Assembly (NCBI GenBank): GCA_017521925.1
Contig: JAFXBG010000010.1
Span: 62,001 to 126,000, forward strand
Origin: Clostridia bacterium
GTDB lineage: Bacteria > Bacillota > Clostridia > Oscillospirales > Acutalibacteraceae
DNA: 64,000 nt
Direction: 5' to 3'
In this document: piece after piece, positions 17,186 through 26,413 of the stretch
Layout of the letters: each line of letters opens with the position of its first letter
How positions within the stretch are numbered: position 1 is the stretch's first letter
Notes under the pieces: model-generated
The model's input: the letters and a program-made list of their open reading frames with translations, nothing else
Told to the model about the DNA's origin: nothing
Databases searched by the model: none
Translations under genes and position numbers: made by a program

Positions 17186-17713
17186 TTGCGGACTATAGAA
17201 AATTATTCTCATAATATCGGTGAAATGGTTGTATATCGCAAACAGGGAATATATGAAATAACAGGTATCAAGGAACAGATAATAGGCGGTGCAAAAAAAG
17301 ATTACTATGTTTTAAGTTCGGTTTATGACAAGAATGCCACAGTTTACGTACCTGTAGATTCTGAAAGTCTTGTATCGCAAATGGAGCCTATGCTTTCTAA
17401 GGATGAAATTCATGCTATAATTGACATCAGCGAAGAAAATTCGGTCAACTGGTTAGAAAATACCGCCGAGCGTGCTTTGTATTTCGACGAAATTATGAAA
17501 AGCGGCGACCTTACAAAAATTTTAGCTATGCTTAAAATGTTTATTTTAAGAAAAGAAAGTGCTGATAAAAAATCTAACCGTACCTTTGCCCGAGATGAGA
17601 AAGTTTATGCTGCTGCACAAAAGGCCGTTACTGAGGCTTTTGCCTATCCTTTAGGCATTGATAAAACACAGGTTATTCCTTACATAACCGATAGAGTTAA
17701 TAGTAATTTATAA
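17186..17713 (+). CDS. CarD/CdnL-family transcription regulator
   Basis: A 175-residue protein. The N-terminal ~65 residues form a CarD/TRCF RNA-polymerase-interacting domain: IGEMVVYRKQGIYEITGI, KKDYYVLSSVYDKNATVYVPVD. The C-terminal part is helical and DNA-binding-like (LAMLKMFILRKESADKKS). CarD-type factors bind the RNA polymerase beta subunit and modulate open-complex stability at many promoters. The TTG at 17186 is chosen because GGAGTGAG is suitably spaced; the GTG at 17177 overlaps that site. It is monocistronic, with its own promoter and terminator. Confidence 0.87.
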   Translation: MRTIENYSHNIGEMVVYRKQGIYEITGIKEQIIGGAKKDYYVLSSVYDKNATVYVPVDSESLVSQMEPMLSKDEIHAIIDISEENSVNWLENTAERALYFDEIMKSGDLTKILAMLKMFILRKESADKKSNRTFARDEKVYAAAQKAVTEAFAYPLGIDKTQVIPYITDRVNSNL

Positions 17714-17733
17714 GAATTAATATAAAATATCCC

Positions 17734-17771
17734 AAAATCGCCTTTGCTAAAGCTGAGGCGATTTTTTTGTG
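17734..17771 (+). terminator. Terminator of the CarD-like gene
   Basis: AAAATCGCCT stem (17734-17743 with 17756-17765), then a run of T residues. Confidence 0.85.
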
Positions 17772-17799
17772 TTGTTTTATACAAAATTGATTATAATAC

Positions 17800-17828
17800 T
17801 TGCTAAATTTTCATCAATATGTTAATAT
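17800..17828 (+). promoter_or_regulatory. Candidate promoter of the dockerin glycosidase gene
   Basis: TTGCTA (17800-17805), 17-base spacer, TAATAT (17823-17828), 53 bases before the start codon. Other AT-rich hexamers nearby make the exact site uncertain. Confidence 0.45.
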
Positions 17829-17880
17829 AAATTTGGCATATACTTATGGCAATTCTTATTAAGAAAGGATTTGAAAATCT

Positions 17881-20800
17881 ATGAAAAAGAAGAAGTTTTC
17901 TCTCCGTATTCTAAGCCTTGTGCTGAGTTTATTGCTTCTGATTACAGCAGTACCTGTTGCGGGTATTCTGTCTGTATCGGCAGCGGATGACCTTGGCATC
18001 TACCTTAAAGGTAGTATGAACGGCTGGGGTGCAAATGAGGATTACCGTTTTATTCATGAAGGTGACGGCAGATATTCACTGGTCGTTAATATGGATGGCG
18101 GTAATTATGTGTACAAGATTATGACAGGTGAAGGCTATGGTGTGGTTATCCCCAGCGGACCTAATGCAGAGCTTGACCTTGATAAGGATACTACCCTGAA
18201 ATTTGATGTAGACATAAATACAGGAAAGTATACTTATGTTGCTCTTGACACAAAGTCTGATTTTATACTTGGAAACTCCAAGGTTACAATCGAGGCAGAA
18301 AAATACACCTACGCACTTGGCAAGGTTAATGTATGGCCTGCAAATGAGGCCTCAGGTGGTAATTATGTAGGTGCATTCGATGAGGGCGACAGCATCAATT
18401 ATGGCGTTACTGTTGAAGGAACAGAGCCTAAAACTTACAGATTTGAGATTTCTGTTGCTTCAGAATCTGACGACGGTATTTTTGATTTCATTACAAGAAC
18501 CGAGACTATCGTTGGTACAGAGTCTTTTTATGCTAATTTCAGCAAAACAGGCGGTTGGCAGAATTATAAGACTGTAGTAGTTACAAGAACCCTTCAGCCC
18601 GGATATAACAGAATTACTCTGGATAATATCATCGGAACATATAATGTAGATAAAATCGTAGTAACCCCTGCAGATGCAGCAGAAACCCTTACAAAGGGTA
18701 CAACAAATCTGAATTTTGCAAAATTTGACGGAGCATCTGATGCTGCTCTTATTAAAGACGGTGTCTTTACTGCAAAAAGCGATTATGATTATGCATCTGT
18801 GATTGTTAAGCCTGAGCAGGATGGTGTTTACAAGGTTTCTCTTGATGGTGATGCTTCTGTTGTTATAGGAGATAACCTGTATGAGATAAACTCTGAGAAT
18901 CCTTATGAATACATTGCCATAGAGGGCGAAACAGAGTTTGTTGTTATTGCAGAAAAAGCAGGCACAAAAATAAGCAAGCTTGACTTTGAATATATAAATA
19001 ACGTTGAGTTAATGGGTCATTTTATATATGATGACGTTACTGATTTGACAGGCTATCGTTTTAAAAACGTATATGACGTTAACAAAATTATAATTTCTTC
19101 CGAAACAGAAATTTCAGCCGGTAAGCTTATTTTAAGCAACGGCAAAGAAATTCAGGTTGAAGCTATTAAAGAGGGCGACGGCGATAAGGTTATTAACTTT
19201 GACACACCTGAGAAAATCACATGGTTTGTTTATGAAGCTGAAAGTGCAGTTTTTGCAAATCTTCAGGTTATAGGCACAAAGGATATGACATCACCTGATG
19301 ACATTGCTCTTGATGGTTACGTAAGCACTGCTGATGGTTGGCTCAGAGCATATGATATGCCTTATAGCACAACAGTTGCCCAAAAGGGAAAAGTCGGCTT
19401 TGGCTTTGATAATGAAGTAAGTGTTTCTAAGGTTGTGGTTATTGCACCTGATGACACACTTCCTGCAAAGGCTACTCTTACAGCTGCAGGCGGCAAGAGT
19501 GTTGAACTTACAGGTACTAAAAAGGGTAATACAGTTGAATTTACTGTTGATAATCTTTATTCTTTCGGATTTGAAGTAGACTTCGGCAAAGAAGTTACAT
19601 ATAGTGCAGTACAGGTTTACGGTTCACCCAAATATAACGGCGGTATTACTGATGAAAGCGACAAGCTGGATTATGCACTTTATATTAACGGTATTACCGA
19701 AAACGACTCACGTGTTGTTGCAAACACAGGCACACATATCCTGACATCTGAATCAGGTGCTGACAGAATCTGGGATTATGATCCTGCTCTTGTTGGTGAA
19801 GCTCCTGTATTTTATGCTCCCAATACACCTCTTGCAGAGGCTGCTTATAACCTTACAATGGAAGAGATTTTCGGAAGCATTTATGTAGACGGAGACAATG
19901 GTGACGTATTCAATACAGGTGCAAGCTGGGGTAAGGTATGGACCCGTGATACTGCGATGTCTACTCAGTTTATTCTTTCCTGGTTATTCCCTGAGATTTC
20001 TACAAACTGTGCTTATGCAAAGGTTGTAGGCAAAGACGGTAACCTTACATTTGAAGAAGATACAGGTACAGGCGGTTCTTACCCTGTGTCTACTGACAGA
20101 ATTATTATGATGCTTTCTGTTTGGGAAACATATCTTGCAGACGGCAACAAGGAAACTCTTGAATACTTCTACAATGTAGCTTCAAATACTATCGAGCAGG
20201 ATTTAGAAGTAGTTTATGACAAGGAAGCAGGACTTTTCCGCGGCGAAACCTGCGGACTTGACCACAGAGATAAAACATACAATGACTGGACAAACGAAGA
20301 GCTTTCCGGTAATGGTCTTTCAACTATTGCAGAAGGTAAGGCTGCTTCCACAAATATTATCTATTGCCAGGTTATGAAGATTCTCTCTGAATCTGCAGAA
20401 ATCCTGGGTAAGGATGAGAAAGAATCAAAGGCTTGGGCTGATTTAGCCGCTGACCTTGAAAAAGCAATTTCAGAAAGACTCTGGCACGAGGATTTAGGCA
20501 CATACGCATCCTGGGAGTATCCTGACTGGATGGGTTCTCCTCTTCCTTACAAGCAGGACGTAATTGCTGACGGTTATGCAGTATGGTATAATATCGGCGG
20601 TCAGGAAAAGTCTGATTCCATTATGGAAAACCACACTCTTGTTCCTTTTGGTGCAAACACAGTTTATCCCCAGAAGAACGCAGCCCGCTGGACAGATTAT
20701 AAATACCATGATTCAGGTGTATGGCCCGGTTGGGAAGCTATCCTTATGATAGGTGCTGTTAACAATAAAAATGAAAACAACCTCCTTGCTGAGGAAATCT

Positions 20801-22620
20801 GGAATTCAAGCCTTCGCGGTGCAGTTGCTTGCCTTACAAACTACGAGGTTATCGACTATGAAACAGGACAGGGTTTACATTCCAAGAGCCAGCTTTGGTC
20901 TATTGCCTGTACAATGGCAGGTTACTACAGAGTTCTTTTCGGTATGGAATATACCACAGACGGTATCACATTTGATCCTTATGTTCCTCAGTGGATGGAA
21001 GGTCCTTTCTATCTTGGCGGACTTAAGTACAGAAACGCAGATGTAAGTATTGAGCTTCAGGGCAAAGGCGATACTGTTAAGGAAATCTACGTTAACGACG
21101 AAAAGGTTGCAAATGATTATGTGCTTCCTGCTGATGCAGAGGGCGACTATATGATTACGATAGTTCTCTCAGACAGCGGTGAAGAAGATAAGATAAACCT
21201 TAAGGAAGAAAATACTGCAAAAGCTCCCAATGCTCCCAATGCTACACTTTCAGGTACAACTCTTCAGTGGAATTCTGTTCAGAATTGCACATATAAGGTA
21301 TGGACAGGTACAGAGTATGTTGACGTTGAGGGTACATCATATGTAATTGCTGATGATACCTACGGAGTATATTCCGTAATTGCTGTTGACAAGACTACAG
21401 GTCTGTGGTCTGAACTTTCAAAACCTGTTACATATAATCCTGCAGGTTCAAAGATTACAGCAAATGTAGGTGATACAAACAATACTGCAACATTTACTGT
21501 AAACATTCCGGTGGACGGCGAATATCAACTTTCTGCTATTTATACCAATGACGGTGATGCAACCTCCAGCAGCAAGGCAGCTATCCGCTCCGTATATGTT
21601 GACGGTAAGGACGTTGCAACGATGGTATTCCCTGCAATGAAACTGGGTCATCAGCTCAGTACTCATTCCAGAATAGCTTTAACTGCAGGCAAACACGAAA
21701 TTACAGTTAAATATGCTACTGAGAACTGGTATGACAGAAATATGTCAAATGCATATGGCGGTAATGAGAATAATGTTACTTTCCATATGTTCAGCCTTGA
21801 GCTTCAGAATGGCGACTTCTCAAAGATTGAGGCTCCCACAGGCAAAACAGTATTCTTCACAAACAACAAGAATTGGTCTGATGTAAGTATCTTCTTCTGG
21901 GGTGGTGCAGATTCCACAAACTGGCCCGGTGTTCCTATGGAGTTTGCTTATACAAACGAAAATGGCGAGGATGTTTACAAGTACACTCTTGACCCGTCTA
22001 CTCCCAACATTATCTTCAACAATGGTAACAACAATCAGCAGACTGTAGATATCAAAGAAAATGTAGAGGATTATAAGGGATTCTATCTTACAAACAGCTA
22101 CCAGAGTGAAGGCAAAACAATGTGGAACGTTGAGACCTGGGATGTACCCAAGCCCTCTGAGCCTGAGACAGAGCCCACAGAGCCTTCTACAGGTGAGGTT
22201 GAGCCTTCCACTTCCGCTACAGAGCCTTCAACAGGTGAAACTGAGCCTGCAGAAACCAAGGGTACAGAGCCTGCTTCTTCTGAAGTTCCTGTAGAAACCA
22301 CCAAGGCAACAGAGCCTGCATCCTCTGAGATTCCCACAGGAACAACAGAAACAGAGCCCTCAACAAGCGTTGGCACAACAGTAAGTTATCTGGTTGGTGA
22401 TGCAGACTTGAACAACAAGGTTAACGTTAAGGATGTTACTGCTATTCAGAAGCATACCGCAAAGATTATTACTTTAATCGGAAATTCTATATACACATCT
22501 GACGTTAACGAAGATGAAATAATCAACATCAAGGACGCAACTGTTATACAGAAATACCTTGCAAAGTTCAAGGTTGATTTCCCTGTAGGAAAAGTTGTAG
22601 AAAAAGAAGTTTACATCTGA
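17881..22620 (+). CDS. Secreted dockerin-bearing six-hairpin glycosidase with carbohydrate-binding modules
   Basis: A 1579-residue secreted protein. Signal peptide residues 1-35 (LVLSLLLLITAVPVAG, ending SVSAAD). Residues ~37-120 resemble a CBM48/CBM20-like domain (YLKGSMNGWGANEDYRF). Residues ~134-265 and ~1187-1310 resemble CBM6/CBM35 beta-sandwiches. Residues ~628-1055 look like an (alpha/alpha)6 catalytic barrel (GKVWTRDTAMSTQFILSWL, HDSGVWPGWEAILMIGA, WSIACTMAGYYRVLFGMEY). Residues ~1320-1419 match CBM26-type starch binding (FFWGGADSTNWPGVPM, PNIIFNNGNNN). A TEPS-rich linker (~1424-1500) leads to a type I dockerin with two calcium-loop repeats (GDADLNNKVNVKDVTAIQKH, DVNEDEIINIKDATVIQKYL). 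Likely a starch or alpha-glucan enzyme docked on a cohesin scaffold; the exact glycoside hydrolase family is not certain. Confidence 0.85.
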   Translation: MKKKKFSLRILSLVLSLLLLITAVPVAGILSVSAADDLGIYLKGSMNGWGANEDYRFIHEGDGRYSLVVNMDGGNYVYKIMTGEGYGVVIPSGPNAELDLDKDTTLKFDVDINTGKYTYVALDTKSDFILGNSKVTIEAEKYTYALGKVNVWPANEASGGNYVGAFDEGDSINYGVTVEGTEPKTYRFEISVASESDDGIFDFITRTETIVGTESFYANFSKTGGWQNYKTVVVTRTLQPGYNRITLDNIIGTYNVDKIVVTPADAAETLTKGTTNLNFAKFDGASDAALIKDGVFTAKSDYDYASVIVKPEQDGVYKVSLDGDASVVIGDNLYEINSENPYEYIAIEGETEFVVIAEKAGTKISKLDFEYINNVELMGHFIYDDVTDLTGYRFKNVYDVNKIIISSETEISAGKLILSNGKEIQVEAIKEGDGDKVINFDTPEKITWFVYEAESAVFANLQVIGTKDMTSPDDIALDGYVSTADGWLRAYDMPYSTTVAQKGKVGFGFDNEVSVSKVVVIAPDDTLPAKATLTAAGGKSVELTGTKKGNTVEFTVDNLYSFGFEVDFGKEVTYSAVQVYGSPKYNGGITDESDKLDYALYINGITENDSRVVANTGTHILTSESGADRIWDYDPALVGEAPVFYAPNTPLAEAAYNLTMEEIFGSIYVDGDNGDVFNTGASWGKVWTRDTAMSTQFILSWLFPEISTNCAYAKVVGKDGNLTFEEDTGTGGSYPVSTDRIIMMLSVWETYLADGNKETLEYFYNVASNTIEQDLEVVYDKEAGLFRGETCGLDHRDKTYNDWTNEELSGNGLSTIAEGKAASTNIIYCQVMKILSESAEILGKDEKESKAWADLAADLEKAISERLWHEDLGTYASWEYPDWMGSPLPYKQDVIADGYAVWYNIGGQEKSDSIMENHTLVPFGANTVYPQKNAARWTDYKYHDSGVWPGWEAILMIGAVNNKNENNLLAEEIWNSSLRGAVACLTNYEVIDYETGQGLHSKSQLWSIACTMAGYYRVLFGMEYTTDGITFDPYVPQWMEGPFYLGGLKYRNADVSIELQGKGDTVKEIYVNDEKVANDYVLPADAEGDYMITIVLSDSGEEDKINLKEENTAKAPNAPNATLSGTTLQWNSVQNCTYKVWTGTEYVDVEGTSYVIADDTYGVYSVIAVDKTTGLWSELSKPVTYNPAGSKITANVGDTNNTATFTVNIPVDGEYQLSAIYTNDGDATSSSKAAIRSVYVDGKDVATMVFPAMKLGHQLSTHSRIALTAGKHEITVKYATENWYDRNMSNAYGGNENNVTFHMFSLELQNGDFSKIEAPTGKTVFFTNNKNWSDVSIFFWGGADSTNWPGVPMEFAYTNENGEDVYKYTLDPSTPNIIFNNGNNNQQTVDIKENVEDYKGFYLTNSYQSEGKTMWNVETWDVPKPSEPETEPTEPSTGEVEPSTSATEPSTGETEPAETKGTEPASSEVPVETTKATEPASSEIPTGTTETEPSTSVGTTVSYLVGDADLNNKVNVKDVTAIQKHTAKIITLIGNSIYTSDVNEDEIINIKDATVIQKYLAKFKVDFPVGKVVEKEVYI

Positions 22621-22630
22621 TATTAATTAT

Positions 22631-22664
22631 TTACCGCCTGAGTTTTTGCTCAGGCGGTAATTTT
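22631..22664 (+). terminator. Terminator of the dockerin glycosidase gene
   Basis: A 12-bp stem TTACCGCCTGAG (22631-22642 with 22649-22660) followed by TTTTAT. Confidence 0.88.
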
Positions 22665-22674
22665 ATGTTACTCA

Positions 22675-22703
22675 TTGACAAACTCAGAAATTTACTGTAG
22701 AAT
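22675..22703 (+). promoter_or_regulatory. Sigma-A promoter of the membrane protein gene at 22741
   Basis: TTGACA (22675-22680), 17-base spacer, TAGAAT (22698-22703). This places transcription start downstream of the first in-frame start codon and supports the ATG at 22741. Confidence 0.7.
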
Positions 22704-22740
22704 TTTAATCCCTACTTATAAATTAACAGGAGGAATTAAA

Positions 22741-23775
22741 ATGCGTGGTACAAGGCGTTTTATTTGTCTCGTTTTAGCTATATTTTGTCTGGTATTTACA
22801 GCTTTAAGTGTAAGCGCTCAGGGTAATACCCACTATATTGAGGAACTTCAGATGTCTATTGATATCCCTGACTATATGGCGGTGGCAACCCGTACCAACA
22901 AACCTACAATGAAAGACGGCATTTACCTTGAGGCGTCAAGTTCTGCCCCCGACCTTGACATAAGGGTGCTTATGTCGCAGGATGAAAAGACCAAGGAGTT
23001 TTTCAATCTTTCTTTGCTGTCATCCTCTGCTCTTGACGAATATAAGAACGCAATACTGGCAAATCCCGAATATTCAGACTGCACAGAAGGCGAGTATGGG
23101 GGTGTGCTTTTTCTTGATTTCACAACCTACGACACAGTAGGCGATATCACCGTTTACGGAAGACAAAGCGTTACTATTGTAAATGGTATGAGTATCGTAA
23201 TTATGTCAACATCTCAAGGCGATGCATTGAGCTCTGAAGAAATATCTCTTATCCGTGAGGTTGTATCAAGTGTTAAGTTTGACAAGATTTTAAGCAATGC
23301 CCCGAAAATCGGATTCTGGAAAGTTTTCCTGCCCATTCTTATTGTGCTGGTTGTACTGGTGCTTGGTTTCTTTGTTTTCTCATATTTTATGAGCAAAAAA
23401 AGCAAAGAAGCAAAACGCAGACGTCAGAAAGAGCTTGAACGTAAGAGAAACTATGATGTATTGTCGCGTGCTGAAAGTAAAGCACGCAATCCTGAGAATT
23501 TAGGCGGATACAAAACAAGCGATGCTTTTTTTGAGGACGCTTTCAGCTCAGATGGTGCTAAAACCGCAAATTCTGCAGATACAACCGATTCCTCTGCACG
23601 AAATACCGCAAACAGTGTGGTAAAAGGAAGTAAGCAGGCGGTAAAAAGCACAGGTTATTTCTTTACGAACCTTAAACGTGAGCTTAAAAAATCCAAGAAA
23701 AATAAGAAAAATTCCAAGAAAACAGTAAAACCTCAGGACAGAAAACCCAGAGATTACGATGTTTTTAGCGATTAA
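22741..23775 (+). CDS. Exported single-pass membrane protein of unknown function
   Basis: A 344-residue protein I do not recognise. It has a signal sequence (residues 1-27, RFICLVLAIFCLVFTALSVS), an extracytoplasmic domain of ~165 residues with YIEELQMSIDIPDYM and a DITVYGRQSVTIVNGMSIVI strand-rich core, a transmembrane helix at about 193-215 (VFLPILIVLVVLVLGFFVFS), and a ~125-residue cytoplasmic tail that is very rich in Lys, Ser and Asn and ends in a basic stretch. The extracytoplasmic part resembles PsbP/DUF1795-like folds only loosely. AGGAGGAATTAAA supports the start. It has its own promoter and terminator. Confidence 0.75.
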   Translation: MRGTRRFICLVLAIFCLVFTALSVSAQGNTHYIEELQMSIDIPDYMAVATRTNKPTMKDGIYLEASSSAPDLDIRVLMSQDEKTKEFFNLSLLSSSALDEYKNAILANPEYSDCTEGEYGGVLFLDFTTYDTVGDITVYGRQSVTIVNGMSIVIMSTSQGDALSSEEISLIREVVSSVKFDKILSNAPKIGFWKVFLPILIVLVVLVLGFFVFSYFMSKKSKEAKRRRQKELERKRNYDVLSRAESKARNPENLGGYKTSDAFFEDAFSSDGAKTANSADTTDSSARNTANSVVKGSKQAVKSTGYFFTNLKRELKKSKKNKKNSKKTVKPQDRKPRDYDVFSD

Positions 23776-23790
23776 TTGAGAATTTTACAG

Positions 23791-23827
23791 AAAGCTGTCC
23801 CAAATTTTGCGGACAGCTTTGCTTTTT
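23791..23827 (+). terminator. Terminator after the membrane protein gene
   Basis: AAAGCTGTCC stem (23791-23800 with 23811-23820) followed by GCTTTTTTC. Confidence 0.85.
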
Positions 23828-23829
23828 TC

Positions 23830-23858
23830 TTGACTTATGAGTTTCAAAGTAATATAAT
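23830..23858 (+). promoter_or_regulatory. Sigma-A promoter of serC-serA
   Basis: TTGACT (23830-23835), 17-base spacer, perfect TATAAT (23853-23858). The leader to serC is ~75 bases, longer than most here; no known riboswitch fold was recognised in it. Confidence 0.75.
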
Positions 23859-23941
23859 TATTTACATTGGGTTAATATTTTAACAGTCACCCTAATATGA
23901 ATGTTACATATTCAAATCTTGCACGAAAGGGAGTTTTAGAA

Positions 23942-25027
23942 ATGGCAAGAGTTTATAATTTTTCTGCAGGTCCTTCCGTACTGCCCGAGGCAGTTTTAAA
24001 GAAGGCAGCTGACGAGATGATGGATTACCAGGGCAGCGGTCAGTCCGTAATGGAAATGTCCCACCGCTCCAAGGTATACGATGCAATCATCAAAGAGGCA
24101 GAGGCACTTTTAAGAGAAGTAATGAATATCCCCGATAATTACAAGGTTCTTTTCCTTCAGGGCGGTGCTTCTTCTCAGTTCGCAATGATTCCTTTAAATC
24201 TTATGAACAAGTCCGGCAAGGCTGACTACGTTATTACAGGTCAGTGGGCTAAGAAGGCTTACAAAGAGGGTGCACGTTACGGTAATGCTAATGTTGTAGC
24301 ATCTTCTGAGGATAAGACATTCTCTTACATTCCCAAGCTTGATAAGTCTACATTCACACCTGATGCAGACTATTTCCATATTTGTATGAACAACACCATT
24401 TATGGTACTGTTTATCACGAGCTTCCCGATACAGGCAACGTTCCCCTTATTGCTGACATTTCTTCCTGCATCCTTTCCGAGCCTATCGATGTTTCCAAGT
24501 TCGGTATGCTTTATGCAGGCGCTCAGAAGAATATGGCTCCCGCAGGTCTTACAGTTGTAATTATCCGCGAGGACCTTATCGGCAATGCTCAGGAGATTAC
24601 TCCCACAATGTTCAATTATCAGACACACGCTGATAACGATTCTATGTTCAACACACCTCCTTGCTACACAATTTATATAGCAAAGCTTGTTCTTGAGTGG
24701 ATTAAGAACGAAATCGGCGGTCTTGAGAAGATGAAAGAGCTTAACGAGAAAAAGGCTGCTATCCTTTATGACTTCCTCGACAACTCCAAGCTCTTCAAGG
24801 GCACAGTAACCCCTGAAGACCGTTCTCTTATGAACGTTCCCTTCGTTACAGGCGACGCTGACCTCGACGCAGAGTTCGTTAAAACCTGTACAGAAAACGG
24901 CATTGTTAACATCAAGGGCCACCGTAGTGTTGGCGGTATGCGTGCTTCTATCTATAATGCTATGCCCATTGAAGGCGTTGAGAAGTTAGTTGCTGTTATG
25001 AAGGAGTTTGAAGAGAGCCATGTTTAA
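23942..25027 (+). CDS. serC: Phosphoserine aminotransferase
   Basis: A 361-residue class V aminotransferase using pyridoxal phosphate, converting 3-phosphohydroxypyruvate and glutamate to phosphoserine. The N terminus VYNFSAGPSVLPEAVL is diagnostic. Other marks: MEMSHRSKVYD, FLQGGASSQFAMIPLN, IADISSCILSEPIDVSKF, and the PLP lysine in YAGAQKNMAPAGLTVVII. The C terminus has GHRSVGGMRASIYNAMP. Start chosen at 23942 after GAAAGGGAG; an upstream ATG at 23897 would add 15 unrelated residues. It overlaps serA by 8 bases, giving a two-gene serine biosynthesis operon. Confidence 0.96.
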   Translation: MARVYNFSAGPSVLPEAVLKKAADEMMDYQGSGQSVMEMSHRSKVYDAIIKEAEALLREVMNIPDNYKVLFLQGGASSQFAMIPLNLMNKSGKADYVITGQWAKKAYKEGARYGNANVVASSEDKTFSYIPKLDKSTFTPDADYFHICMNNTIYGTVYHELPDTGNVPLIADISSCILSEPIDVSKFGMLYAGAQKNMAPAGLTVVIIREDLIGNAQEITPTMFNYQTHADNDSMFNTPPCYTIYIAKLVLEWIKNEIGGLEKMKELNEKKAAILYDFLDNSKLFKGTVTPEDRSLMNVPFVTGDADLDAEFVKTCTENGIVNIKGHRSVGGMRASIYNAMPIEGVEKLVAVMKEFEESHV

Positions 25028-26180
25028 TATTCTTACACTTAATAAAATTGCCGCTATCGGTACAGACAGACTTGGCGACAACTATACAATTTCTGATGCT
25101 TGCGAAACACCCGATGCAGTTTTAGTAAGAAGTGCTTCTATGCACGATATGGCTATGCCCGAAAGCCTTCTTGCTATTGCAAGAGCAGGCGCAGGCACAA
25201 ACAACATTCCCGTTGACAAGTGTGCTGAGGAAGGTATTGTAGTTTTCAATACTCCCGGTGCTAATGCAAATGCTGTTAAAGAGCTTGTTATTGCAGGTCT
25301 TTTCCTTGCTTCCCGTGATGTTATCGGCGGTATCGAGTGGGCAAAGACTCTTAAGGGCAACGGTAGCGACGTTGGCAAAATGGTAGAGAAGGGCAAGAGC
25401 CAGTTTGTTGGTCCTGAGATTATGGGCAAAAAGCTTGGCGTTATCGGCCTTGGTGCTATCGGTATTTTGGTTGCTAATGCAGCTAAGTCCTTAGGTATGG
25501 AAGTATACGGCTTCGACCCCTATATTTCTGTTGATGCCGCTTGGAAGCTTAAGAACAGCATCAATCACGCAAACTCTGTTGAGGAGATTTACAAGGAGTG
25601 TGACTATATCACAATCCACGTTCCTCTTAACGCTTCTACTAAAGGAACAATTAACGCTGAGTCTATCGCTATGATGAAAGACGGCGTAAGAATTCTTAAC
25701 TACTCCAGAGACGGTCTTGTAAACTCCGCTGATATGCTTGAGGCATTAAAGAGCGGTAAGGTTGCAAAGTACGTTACTGACTTTGCTACTGATGACCTTC
25801 TTTGCGAAACAAATGTAGTTGCTATGCCTCACCTTGGTGCTTCTACTCCTGAGAGTGAAGACAACTGTGCAGTTATGGCTGCTGACCAGATAAAGGATTA
25901 TCTTGAGAATGGTAATATCAAGAATTCTGTTAACTTCCCTGCAGTTTCTATGGCAAGAAGTGCAGACACAAGAATTTGTGTTCTTCACCGCAACAAGCCT
26001 AACGTTATTGCTATTGTTACAGGTGCTATTGGTGCAACAGGCGCTAATGTTGATAATATGGAAAGTAAGAGCCGCGGTGATTACGGTTATATGATTATCG
26101 ACGTTACAGGCCCTGCAGCAGAGGCAGCAAAGGCAACAGAAAACCTTGAGGACGTTATCAAGGTTAGAGTTATTGAGTGA
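25020..26180 (+). CDS. serA: D-3-phosphoglycerate dehydrogenase with ACT domain
   Basis: A 387-residue NAD-dependent 2-hydroxyacid dehydrogenase catalysing the first step of serine synthesis. It has the Rossmann signature GKKLGVIGLGAIGILVANAA, the catalytic Arg region VRILNYSRDGLVN, and AMPHLGASTPESEDNCAVMA with the catalytic His. The C-terminal ~70 residues (CVLHRNKPNVIAIVTGAIGA, YGYMIIDVTG) form an ACT domain typical of serine feedback. The ATG at 25020 overlaps the serC stop by 8 bases; AAGGAG is 13 bases upstream, and a TTG at 25008 is too close to that site. A terminator follows. Confidence 0.95.
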   Translation: MFNILTLNKIAAIGTDRLGDNYTISDACETPDAVLVRSASMHDMAMPESLLAIARAGAGTNNIPVDKCAEEGIVVFNTPGANANAVKELVIAGLFLASRDVIGGIEWAKTLKGNGSDVGKMVEKGKSQFVGPEIMGKKLGVIGLGAIGILVANAAKSLGMEVYGFDPYISVDAAWKLKNSINHANSVEEIYKECDYITIHVPLNASTKGTINAESIAMMKDGVRILNYSRDGLVNSADMLEALKSGKVAKYVTDFATDDLLCETNVVAMPHLGASTPESEDNCAVMAADQIKDYLENGNIKNSVNFPAVSMARSADTRICVLHRNKPNVIAIVTGAIGATGANVDNMESKSRGDYGYMIIDVTGPAAEAAKATENLEDVIKVRVIE

Positions 26181-26188
26181 TAATAATT

Positions 26189-26220
26189 AAAGCGTTCAGT
26201 ACAAACTGAACGCTTTATTT
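26189..26220 (+). terminator. Terminator of serC-serA
   Basis: A 12-bp stem AAAGCGTTCAGT (26189-26200 with 26205-26216) followed by ATTTTTT. Confidence 0.88.
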
Positions 26221-26228
26221 TTTAAGTA

Positions 26229-26340
26229 ATAAGTAATAGTGAAGAGTGAATAAGTTTGGCGGCGGCGTTGCCGCGATTGATATAAAGATAGTAGGACGGT
26301 CGAGGATGATTGTCCCTACTGATAATAATAAAAGTTTATT
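26229..26340. repeat. Intergenic repeat-like DNA with small hairpins
   Basis: Non-coding sequence between convergent serA and aldolase. It contains near-repeats AAGTAATAAGTAATAGTGAAG, a GCGGC-GTT-GCCGC hairpin, and a broken hairpin from GTAGGAC to GTCCCTAC (about 26289-26318). The AAGAGTGAATA motif recurs in inverted form upstream of uvrC. Looks like degenerate dispersed intergenic repeats; no ORF seen. Confidence 0.4.
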
Positions 26341-26349
26341 AAAGTAAAA

Positions 26350-26379
26350 ACCGCTGAGGATTTAAAAGTCCTCAGCGGT
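26350..26379 (-). terminator. Terminator of the aldolase gene
   Basis: ACCGCTGAGGA stem (26350-26360 with 26369-26379), followed on the minus strand by TTTTTACTTT. Confidence 0.88.
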
Positions 26380-26413
26380 GATTTTGTATAGTATAATATT
26401 TAATACCCAATCC

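Noticed and set aside
22150..22380. TEPS-rich repeats as a possible tandem-repeat locus
   Set aside because: This is the Thr/Glu/Pro/Ser linker before the dockerin, common in dockerin enzymes, and not a separate repeat feature.
23858..23941. Possible riboswitch or T-box in the serC leader
   Set aside because: The ~75-base leader is too short for a T-box and shows no conserved T-box or riboswitch motif that I can see.
24194..24922. 242-codon minus-strand frame opposite serC
   Set aside because: A long shadow caused by codon bias of serC; the serC motifs are intact and the antisense product has no recognisable domain.
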